DNA of 40,380 nucleotides from Planctomycetota bacterium (lineage in GTDB: Bacteria > Planctomycetota > Phycisphaerae > WQYP01): NCBI GenBank assembly GCA_021805985.1, contig JAJZDN010000034.1:1-40380 (forward strand). Direction: 5' to 3'. Each line of letters opens with the position of its first letter. Positions within the stretch are counted from its first letter, which is position 1. Shown here in pieces: positions 33,927 through 40,380 of this stretch. Below the pieces are notes generated by a model. It did no database searches and had not been told where the DNA came from. It was given only the letters and a program-made list of their open reading frames with translations. A program made the position numbers and the translations under genes.

Positions 33927-34952
33927 ATGAACATAGACATGAACTTCAAAACAAAAGGCTTCAAGGGTTTTGCCGGTTGGGGCTTGATGGCGGCACTGGG
34001 CCTGTTGGTCGGATGCACAGCGCAAAAGCCGGATATTGTTGTTGGGCCGGATACACGGCTGGTGCCCGCCCACCTTGTCTCCAATCCGGCCCCGCCCAAA
34101 GTCGTCGAGGTCAAGGTGCCGGTACTTGAGCCACAATTGCGGCCATTGCCGGTAACGATGGCTCGTAAAACCCAAGCCAGAAATTCGGGCAATGTTTTAC
34201 AGAGTATTGCCAATGCGGTGGCCAGAGCCACACAGGAGCCGACACCCAAGGGATTTATTGATGCCGTTCAGTACTACAACTATGCCCCGGGCGTGGTGTA
34301 TACCGCCATCACCAGTCCGGGCTTTGTCACCACCATCGCACTTGCTCCAGGCGAAAGATTGGAAAGCTGCGCCGCCGGGGATACGACCCGTTGGATTGTG
34401 CAGGAAGTCCATGCCGGTTCCGGGCCGCAGCGTCAGACGCTGGTGCTGGTCAAGCCTCGTCTACCGGATTTGAGCACCAACATGGTCATTACCACCAACC
34501 AGAGAATTTATCAGCTTGATCTACAGAGCGTAGCGGTGGGAGTTTATCAGACCATGATCGCATGGCACTATCCATTTGGTGATCTGATCATGATTCGCCA
34601 CACGATGCAACGGGAAAACAGTCGCCAGGCAGCCATTCTGGGCCGAAACATGAATTTATCCCAGATGAATTTCAATTATCTGATTCTCAAGCAGAAGGGC
34701 AAAACGCCGCCATGGACGCCGCTAAGAGCTTTTGACGATGGGACAAAGACCTTCATTGAGTTCCCACCGGAACTCGGCGTTACAGCAGCACCTCCCCTGT
34801 TTGTGTTGGGTCGCAATGGACGATCCCAGATTGTCAACTACCGAATCGAAGGCAATTACTACGTCGTCGATCAATTGTTCAATGAGGCGGAACTGCGTCT
34901 GGGTGAAAATCCGCAGACCATTGTGCGAATTGTGCGGGCCAAGCCCAAATAA
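33927..34952 (+). CDS. trbG: Conjugal transfer lipoprotein TrbG (VirB9 family)
   Basis: A 341-residue outer-membrane-associated protein of the core complex. A lipobox LVGC puts the lipidated cysteine at residue 30. Further on are the family's YNYAPGVVYTAITSPGFVT and LAPGERLESCAAGDTTRWIV segments, typical of TrbG/VirB9. The C-terminal half includes a VirB9-like strand-rich domain ending ETQTIVRIVRAKPK-like (NPQTIVRIVRAK). AGGAAAGGA lies about seven bases before the ATG. The lipoprotein signal shows that the host has a Gram-negative envelope. It works with TrbF and TrbI. Confidence 0.92.
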   Translation: MNIDMNFKTKGFKGFAGWGLMAALGLLVGCTAQKPDIVVGPDTRLVPAHLVSNPAPPKVVEVKVPVLEPQLRPLPVTMARKTQARNSGNVLQSIANAVARATQEPTPKGFIDAVQYYNYAPGVVYTAITSPGFVTTIALAPGERLESCAAGDTTRWIVQEVHAGSGPQRQTLVLVKPRLPDLSTNMVITTNQRIYQLDLQSVAVGVYQTMIAWHYPFGDLIMIRHTMQRENSRQAAILGRNMNLSQMNFNYLILKQKGKTPPWTPLRAFDDGTKTFIEFPPELGVTAAPPLFVLGRNGRSQIVNYRIEGNYYVVDQLFNEAELRLGENPQTIVRIVRAKPK

Positions 34953-35030
34953 CATGGAGAAACACAGCAAGGCAATCACGGATCAGAAAGAATTTTTAAC
35001 ATCACAACCCATGTAATGAGAGGAAAAGCG

Positions 35031-36569
35031 ATGGATGAAATAACCAATAAAGACACAAACGAAATCATTGAACCGCAAACCGTTGCAGAGAACATGACAC
35101 CGGAACCCAGCCTGGGTGACACGGATGTGGGTGCTTCTGCATTGCCTTTGGATGGGCAGTCCGCCACAGCGGCACCACCGCAGGTTTCCGAGATGCATCT
35201 GACGACCGATGCCGAATCCTCGGAGCAAACTCAACGGCAAGCCAATGATCCCGTGAATGGTTTTATCGGAAATTCCCCAGATCAGATGCCAGACCCTTAT
35301 CATCTGCCGGATGAGAAACAAGATGGCCAGACGGTGCTGCGTATGCACACGCCGCAACCAAGGGTGACGCGGTTAAAACCCAGGGCGGTCATGTTGATAC
35401 TGCTGGCCGCCGCAGGCGCGGTGGGCACCGCCCTGTTCATTGGTCTGGGCGGTGGGCCATCGGTTCCGCAGGTACAAAGACGGCCGTCTTCCAATGCGGT
35501 TGTACAGTCGTCCGGCGAAGTGGCCGACAACAATGCTCTTTTGAGCACGTTGCCGCAGACGTACACCTGGCCGCAAGCGGATAGCCATGCCGCCGCTGCG
35601 GTTCCAGGCCATTTGGCAAAGCCAGCCAAGAACTCATCTGCGGTGTCCAAATCGACCACCGCACCGGATCGGCAGCGGATGCGTGACTTAAAATCCTTGC
35701 AGCGCCAATGGCGTCAGGCGATGAATGCCCCGGTCGTTTTTGCCGGTATGGCGGATTCGGTCAATAGCAATGGCGTCACGGCAACGTCGCCGATGGCTAA
35801 TGCGTCCTCGCCGGACCCAGATAACGGATTGCTCACTTCTGGCGGTGTTATTCCACCGGGATTTCAAAGTCCGTATGGAAATTCAAGCCAGGGGATTGGC
35901 TCCGGCGACCAAGGTACCGCAATTCAACAGGAGCATCGGGCCTTTATGAAATCATCCGCTGGGGTTCAATCCTATTTGGCCCAACCGTTGACGCCGCCGG
36001 CATCCCCCTATGAAATTCAGGCTGGCACCGTGATCCCCGGCGCTCTGGTAACCGGTATTAACAGCGATCTGCCGGGCCAGATCATCGGCACGGTGACGCA
36101 AAACGTCTTTGATTCCGTTTCTGGAAAATATCTGCTCATACCGCAGGGATCGCGGTTATTAGGCCGTTACAGCAGTGTGGTGGGCAATGGTGAAAACCGA
36201 GTATTGGTGGCTTGGCAGCGGTTGATACTGCCCAATGGCGATTCTATTGTGCTTGATGCCATGCCGGGTACCAACCAGGAAGGTCAATCGGGTCTTCATG
36301 ATCAGGTAAATTACCACTTTGCCAAACTCGCCCAGGCTGCGGCCTTGAGTACGGCTATCGCCTACGGCGGCAATCTGGCCATTAATCCCAACAGCACCTC
36401 CACCAATCAGGATGTGGTGGGTAATACGATTGCCCAGGAAGGTTCCCAGATCGGCCAGAAGATTATTGACCGACAACTCAACGTGCAGCCAACGATTACA
36501 ATTCGGCCCGGCTGGCCGTTTCGGGTTCTGGTCAACGAGGACATGATATTAAAACCATATCGGCCTTGA
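35031..36569 (+). CDS. trbI: Conjugal transfer protein TrbI (VirB10 family)
   Basis: A 512-residue envelope-spanning protein. The N-terminal about 115 residues are polar and disordered. One membrane segment follows (RAVMLILLAAAGAVGTALFIG). A Pro/Ser-rich periplasmic linker leads to the VirB10 C-terminal domain: PYEIQAGTVIPGALVTGINS, DLPGQIIGTVTQNVFDS, LLIPQGSRLLGRY, and the terminal WPFRVLVNEDMILKPY. The ATG at 35031 has AGAGGAAA nearby and is preferred over the ATG at 35016. A stem (CGGCC/GGCCG) overlaps the stop codon at 36561-36574. It completes the core channel with TrbG. Confidence 0.94.
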   Translation: MDEITNKDTNEIIEPQTVAENMTPEPSLGDTDVGASALPLDGQSATAAPPQVSEMHLTTDAESSEQTQRQANDPVNGFIGNSPDQMPDPYHLPDEKQDGQTVLRMHTPQPRVTRLKPRAVMLILLAAAGAVGTALFIGLGGGPSVPQVQRRPSSNAVVQSSGEVADNNALLSTLPQTYTWPQADSHAAAAVPGHLAKPAKNSSAVSKSTTAPDRQRMRDLKSLQRQWRQAMNAPVVFAGMADSVNSNGVTATSPMANASSPDPDNGLLTSGGVIPPGFQSPYGNSSQGIGSGDQGTAIQQEHRAFMKSSAGVQSYLAQPLTPPASPYEIQAGTVIPGALVTGINSDLPGQIIGTVTQNVFDSVSGKYLLIPQGSRLLGRYSSVVGNGENRVLVAWQRLILPNGDSIVLDAMPGTNQEGQSGLHDQVNYHFAKLAQAAALSTAIAYGGNLAINPNSTSTNQDVVGNTIAQEGSQIGQKIIDRQLNVQPTITIRPGWPFRVLVNEDMILKPYRP

Positions 36570-36660
36570 GGCCGCTGATGAATGTTAAATCATTTGACGG
36601 AACTGAACAACGCATCAGACAGAAAAGACCTTACAAACAACCGTAAAAGGAGAATAAATT

Positions 36661-36969
36661 ATGACCGACATATCACTACCGGCATTTCATCACACGGCGA
36701 CAACCCAGTGTAATATTAAAGTTGATTACCGTATGGGGTTGGATTTACAACTCTACCGGCAGTTCTACAAGCAGGCTTACAATGCGGAGGTTGCCGATGC
36801 GGACCTGGTGCGTGAGATGGCCCGGCGATTTATGGATGCGGACCGGGAGTTTCAGGCGTTCAAGACCAGACTCGCCGCTGCCAACGTCCGCAAAGCACCA
36901 AAGATCAACTCTGCGAATGACGTTAAAAATAGGCCAACACTAAACGGTTCTGGGGCAGTGTCGTCATGA
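36661..36969 (+). CDS. DUF2274-like small protein at the end of the trb operon
   Basis: A 102-residue protein in the place where trb operons usually end with a DUF2274 gene. The segment CNIKVDYRMGLDLQLYRQF, then ADLVREMARRFMDADREFQA resembles DUF2274 proteins (a strand followed by helices, with an invariant-looking DREF near the end). DUF2274 resembles small ribbon-helix-helix or regulatory proteins, but its function is unknown. The ribosome site AAAAGGAG is strong and matches that of trbB. The last about 35 residues are a polar tail. The family call rests on memory of the pattern and on position. Confidence 0.65.
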   Translation: MTDISLPAFHHTATTQCNIKVDYRMGLDLQLYRQFYKQAYNAEVADADLVREMARRFMDADREFQAFKTRLAAANVRKAPKINSANDVKNRPTLNGSGAVSS

Positions 36970-37110
36970 CCGATGGACGATTAAATCATAATTGATTATT
37001 AGATTTGCGGCGTTTTAAAAACAAGAAAGATGCAGCGTGCATGGTCATGTTTATCGTTTCATCAAATTAAGTGACTTGTGTGGCCTCGGCAATTCTCCGT
37101 TAGTTCATCA

Positions 37111-37470
37111 TCATTCTCGACCACACCATTCGATGAATCCCCGTCGCAAAAAGAAGTGACTGTGGCAGCCAACCTTCCGCCAAATCGACGGATGCAGAGA
37201 AATTGTATTGTCACCATACTCGTGAAGCCGCCACTGTGGCTTGGCATCCGGCAATAAACTTACTTGTACTATTGCTCCGCATCCACATGGACAGATCATC
37301 GCCACGAACCACTTTTTTTCCCCTTCGCCCATCACATAGACTGTATCAGCGTCGAGCGTTTCAGGCAACTCTTCCAGATATACGGTGCGCAATCGCTTGG
37401 GAGTTCGTCTGTACCTTGAGACAAGCCGAATCCATATCCGTGAGACCACACCAGCAATAAATCTTATCAT
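37111..37470 (-). CDS. DUF6527 protein, putative metal-binding partner of the ubiquitin-like operon
   Basis: A 119-residue protein that reads as the DUF6527 family. Conserved-looking features are ELPETLDADTVYVMGEGEKK, the cysteine cluster CPCGC (Cys60, Cys62, Cys64) and GCHSHFFLRRG (Cys102, His103, His105). The Cys/His arrangement suggests one bound metal ion, probably zinc. It is the third gene of a minus-strand operon, 14 bases after the JAB-E1 gene. From memory this family regularly accompanies multi-ubiquitin and E2/E1 genes. Its job is unknown; a substrate- or partner-binding role, or a place for the transferred ubiquitin-like domain, would fit. Confidence 0.75.
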   Translation of the reverse strand: MIRFIAGVVSRIWIRLVSRYRRTPKRLRTVYLEELPETLDADTVYVMGEGEKKWFVAMICPCGCGAIVQVSLLPDAKPQWRLHEYGDNTISLHPSIWRKVGCHSHFFLRRGFIEWCGRE

Positions 37471-37484
37471 GCTATTTGCTGCCC

Positions 37485-38876
37485 TTAGCTTAGTTCCGGC
37501 TTATCGAGCAACGGTGCGACATCGCCACGTCCGAGTTCTTTGCTAAGCACTATACAAGTCTGCATTTTCGATTCTGTTTCTTTAAACGTTAGGCCTTCGT
37601 GTAACCCAATACGCTGTGAGGCAAATTCCTCATTTGCGGGGATGCGGTAGCGATGGATTCTCGCCAGCAATTCATTGACCGCCATTGCCGCGACCAGCGT
37701 GTTGACACTGATGACGGCTGGCCTATCCTCTTGGACCAAACGAATGTACTTTTCTCGCCGCCTGCGGCGGTATTCAGTAGGATCATCCCGCCTGAGTAAT
37801 TCTGCCTGCACATCCTCTGATGTATACACGCCGCGTGATTTTAAACTAGATCGCCCAGGTTGCAAGTAATGCACCGCGCCCCAAATCGTATCAATGCCGC
37901 CGTGCGGCAGCGAATTGAGTTGCACGCCCAGATCAAAATATGGCAAGGAATAAAACGCCGCAGCTCTGTTCAATAAGTCTCTTCCATACCATGTATCCAT
38001 ACATCCAACCACCACATCGCATTCGGCAATCGCCTTTACTGCTTGGGAGGTGTCGATATCAATCGCCATCGCGGCGACTCTTGTTCCAAGACCGATTTTG
38101 CCGATGGCATCAGCCAGAACCTCGACCTTGAAACGGCCTATATTGGCATCGGCTGCTGTCGCCATATAGATGCGGTTTAGGTTCCTCCATTCGACCCGAT
38201 CAGGATCAATGAGCACAACCCAACCGACACCAAGTCTTACAAGTTGTTCAATCAGCGGGCTTCCAGTCCCTGAGCAGCCAACGATCGCAATCTTCATGCG
38301 TCTTAGAATCTCGACTGTTCCCTCCCCAAAAGCCTGGGCATGACGCTGCACGAACTCGGGCAAGCCATAACCATTACCCTCTGCGTACCAGAAACACAGG
38401 TCATCTCCGACAATGGATACCAACTCCACAGGCATCTTCTTGCAATCAGGCAAAATTGTTCTTGCAAAAATGCGTCCGTCAGCGCCCGGTAACATCACAG
38501 CGCTCAAATGAGGCCTATCGTCTTCAAGTAGGTCATCGACCGATCTAAAAAAACTGCCATCCGATTGATCATCTCGGGCGGAAAAGCTATCCAATCCTCC
38601 AGGATGACTGTGAATCTTCATGATAGCCATGCCGCGCTGCATTGCCGCCATGATTAATGGGTCGGCGAAACGGGTCGGCCAGTCAACACTGACTTCGGTA
38701 CGAATACATGCGTCGTGCGGAATCAGGGTGATTTGATGAGCACAGAACACAACGCGTTCCTCGCCGTCACGCCGCCCGCATAGAACCAGGGCGGCTGCCT
38801 CAAGCCCATCACCTGGAAACAGGTGTGCCAAGAGCTGCGCATGTTGATGGCTGGTCAATCTCAAAGCATAACGCAT
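37485..38876 (-). CDS. JAB deubiquitinase-like and E1 (ThiF) fusion protein
   Basis: A 463-residue two-domain protein. The N-terminal JAB/JAMM peptidase has Glu26 and the metal motif HSHPGGLDSFSARD (His89, His91, Ser99, Asp102). The C-terminal ThiF/E1 adenylation domain has the nucleotide loop GCSGTG (200-205), the DPDRVEWRNLNR box, Lys250 and VVGCMDTWYGR (Asp294). Where many related E1 proteins carry a cysteine pair after the PG turn, this protein reads PGRSSLKSRG (Ser343, Ser344, Ser347). Adenylation and isopeptidase sites look intact, but the usual thioester cysteine does not. It follows the ubiquitin-like-E2 gene by eight bases. Confidence 0.9.
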   Translation of the reverse strand: MRYALRLTSHQHAQLLAHLFPGDGLEAAALVLCGRRDGEERVVFCAHQITLIPHDACIRTEVSVDWPTRFADPLIMAAMQRGMAIMKIHSHPGGLDSFSARDDQSDGSFFRSVDDLLEDDRPHLSAVMLPGADGRIFARTILPDCKKMPVELVSIVGDDLCFWYAEGNGYGLPEFVQRHAQAFGEGTVEILRRMKIAIVGCSGTGSPLIEQLVRLGVGWVVLIDPDRVEWRNLNRIYMATAADANIGRFKVEVLADAIGKIGLGTRVAAMAIDIDTSQAVKAIAECDVVVGCMDTWYGRDLLNRAAAFYSLPYFDLGVQLNSLPHGGIDTIWGAVHYLQPGRSSLKSRGVYTSEDVQAELLRRDDPTEYRRRRREKYIRLVQEDRPAVISVNTLVAAMAVNELLARIHRYRIPANEEFASQRIGLHEGLTFKETESKMQTCIVLSKELGRGDVAPLLDKPELS

Positions 38877-38884
38877 GCTGATTC

Positions 38885-39667
38885 CTATCGTTTTGGTTCA
38901 GAGTCTAACCATTGCTTAATACGCAGGTGATGTGTGGCCAGGCTATCAATGCCATCACGCCATGAGTAGTGCCGTGACCAGCGCTGATACATTTTGCCGT
39001 CAATAGACTGCGTAGCGACCGCGTTGATGCCCTTACCATCCGTACGCTCGAGAAGTGGCAGAAAATAAGCCATGTCTAAAGCTCCCGGCGGATAGCCCCC
39101 TTCGATACGAATGGCCAGCGTCGCTGTCTGTTGTTTATACCCAGTGGGTAACGCATGATTGTGTATGAGAAGCCATTGCACTGGGCCGTCTTTGATAGTC
39201 TCCCACCGCAACAGTAGCGAGTTAAGGTATGCTTCATCCTCTTTGGGCAGCAAGAAATGGCGACGTGGCGAAGGCTCAATCTTAGCAGATTCTACTTCGT
39301 TCGCCGTTGCTTGCTGGCCATCGCCTTGCGTCAGTTCCATCGTCACAAAACGTTCAAGACCAGGCTGTCCAAGATCAACTACCTCATCCGGAGAAATTTC
39401 CCGCATGAGTCCACCGTGCAGCTTCTGATGGATTCGCCACGCTGAAGGCAACTTATGCACTAGCTGTAATAGCTCCAAGCCAGTAATAAACTGCTTCTCA
39501 ACCGTGAAGTATTCTCGGTCAATTCGGAGCCTATATGTTTTCGCTCGGGGCGGTTTGCAATTCTGCTTGCCGAATGCCTCGATGTCGACAATTTCCACAA
39601 GTTCGCCCTGCTCGATATTTGTGGGGCGATCCTTTGATTCTTCGGGCCGATGTGATTGATCTGACAT
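38885..39667 (-). CDS. Ubiquitin-like (Multi_ubiq) and E2-like (Prok-E2_E) fusion protein
   Basis: A 260-residue fusion. Residues about 42-112 are a single beta-grasp ubiquitin-like domain of the Multi_ubiq type: KTYRLRIDREYFTVEKQFITG, then LHGGLMREISPDEVVDL and GLERFVTMEL. Residues about 136-258 read as the E2-like family E: LPKEDEAYLNSLLLRWE, GYPPGALDMAYFLP, YQRWSRHYSWRDGIDSLATH. The only cysteine in the protein is Cys37, outside the E2 domain. No Gly-Gly ends the ubiquitin-like domain. The ATG at 39667 has AAAGGAAA upstream; a start at 39733 would add 22 residues and is possible. It is the first gene of its operon. Confidence 0.87.
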   Translation of the reverse strand: MSDQSHRPEESKDRPTNIEQGELVEIVDIEAFGKQNCKPPRAKTYRLRIDREYFTVEKQFITGLELLQLVHKLPSAWRIHQKLHGGLMREISPDEVVDLGQPGLERFVTMELTQGDGQQATANEVESAKIEPSPRRHFLLPKEDEAYLNSLLLRWETIKDGPVQWLLIHNHALPTGYKQQTATLAIRIEGGYPPGALDMAYFLPLLERTDGKGINAVATQSIDGKMYQRWSRHYSWRDGIDSLATHHLRIKQWLDSEPKR

Positions 39668-39940
39668 AGCGATTTCCTTTCTGTAAATGTCACCATTTTC
39701 TTCGAGCCGGAATTCCGCAAAATCAGGGCCCATAGTTGCCCCAGTCCCAAAAGCCGGTACGATTGGCTTTCAGCCAGTGGATTGTCGCGTCTTATCGCGG
39801 CTCGGTCGTTCTGCTACTTTATGCCGCTGAGCCAATTGAATTCGCCGCGCGAGATGAAAAATTGCATGCCGTGGCACAATAGGCGATCTAACCGGCATAA
39901 ATTATTGTAGCATTGTTGGCGTTGCGCCAGGGAAGGTCGT
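39668..39940. other. Divergent regulatory region
   Basis: About 270 bp separates the minus-strand ubiquitin-like operon from the plus-strand sigma-factor-like gene. On the minus strand an extended -10 (TGCTACAAT, 39912 down to 39904) could serve the operon, with no clear -35. GGGAAGG ahead of the TTG at 39941 is the ribosome site for the right-hand gene. No repeat or RNA gene was recognised. Confidence 0.35.
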
Positions 39941-40380
39941 TTGCAGGAATTACTTGATCTCAATAATGTAGAACAGGATCGACTGTATAAGCGGCTTACG
40001 CATCACGCTAATTGCAAGATGCACCGTTTAACGTGGCGCGGCGCATACATCGCCCGTGGCGGGTCTGTTCCCAAAGCCTATGAGGCTGGCGATTTTGTTA
40101 ATGATGCCGTTCAGAAGGCGCTTGATGGTGATCGCAATTGGAACCGTCAGGCCTATCCGACGCTCGAAGGTTTTCTTCAGTCGATTATTGACAGCGACAT
40201 CAATCACATGGCCGAGTCGGTGGACAATGCTAAAGTCCGGCGTGAGTCATATACTGCTGGAGAGGGGACACCTTCCGGCTTGTGTGAGATATTGGGGCGT
40301 GAATCGGAACCAATCAGAATATTAATTGATGAAGAATGTCGGAAGCAATTTCATCAAGCTGCGATCCAAGCACTCAAGGA
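39941..40380 (+). CDS. Sigma-70-family-like factor, partial
   Basis: An open frame of at least 146 codons begins at a TTG at 39941 and runs off the window. The translation matches sigma region 2 of ECF-like sigma factors: DRLYKRLTHHANCKMHRL, then AGDFVNDAVQKALDGDRNWN and EGFLQSIIDSDINHMAES. The last visible part (SEPIRILIDEECRKQFHQAA) would lead to region 4. The start is inferred from GGGAAGG just upstream, because the frame is closed by a TAG at 39908. It may be an element regulator or the first chromosomal gene beyond the element. It is divergent from the ubiquitin-like operon. Confidence 0.72.
   Translation, partial: MQELLDLNNVEQDRLYKRLTHHANCKMHRLTWRGAYIARGGSVPKAYEAGDFVNDAVQKALDGDRNWNRQAYPTLEGFLQSIIDSDINHMAESVDNAKVRRESYTAGEGTPSGLCEILGRESEPIRILIDEECRKQFHQAAIQALK

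Noticed and set aside
1-40380. tRNA, rRNA, riboswitch or integrase attachment sites
   Set aside because: None was recognised by eye on either strand; a covariance-model search would be needed to exclude them.

Overview
This 40.4-kb window looks like part of a conjugative element (integrative element or plasmid) from a Gram-negative bacterium. The transfer genes are of the trb (P-type) class, with a lipoprotein TrbG and a full set of envelope components, which needs an outer membrane. GC content is moderate, about 55% by eye. The partial sigma factor at the right end, the ubiquitin-like operon and the scattered small palindromes would suit Planctomycetota or a relative, but that placement is an inference with low confidence. 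No integrase, replication initiator, tRNA or rRNA gene was recognised, so integrated and plasmid forms cannot be told apart.

Layout. (1) 59-2622: single-strand DNA-binding protein, a DUF932 protein and a protein with a disordered N-terminus, a typical element housekeeping block. (2) 2623-3843: about 1.2 kb with inverted repeats, an IncP-like nic motif and a good sigma-70 promoter, the likely oriT region. (3) 3844-9626: DUF3363 relaxase, TraG/VirD4 coupling protein, CopG-like regulator and TrbB ATPase. (4) 9627-26858: a 17-kb cargo block lying exactly between trbB and trbC. (5) 26859-36969: trbC, trbD, trbE, two trbJ paralogues, trbL, trbF, trbG, trbI and a DUF2274-like gene. (6) 37111-39667, minus strand: DUF6527 protein, JAB-E1 fusion and ubiquitin-like-E2 fusion. 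(7) 39941 to the end: the start of a sigma-factor-like gene.

The cargo is a probable anti-phage island. Its left part is a translationally coupled set: a small excisionase-type HTH protein, a SNF2-type helicase and an AlbA_2/ATPase protein. The middle is degraded and repeat-rich, with an HNH nuclease, a DUF4238 protein and gene remnants. Its right part is a coupled set: type III methyltransferase (Mod), type III helicase-nuclease (Res), an Mre11/SbcD-like nuclease and a Rad50/SbcC-like ATPase. The two sets look like modification plus three DNA-translocating or DNA-cutting modules. I do not recognise the full combination as a named system.

The second notable module is the minus-strand operon with ubiquitin-like, E2-like, E1-like and JAB domains plus a putative metal-binding partner. 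The adenylation and JAB residues look intact. The E2-like region has no cysteine at all, and the place where related E1 proteins usually carry a cysteine pair holds serines. If it transfers a ubiquitin-like domain, it does not do so by the classical thioester route.
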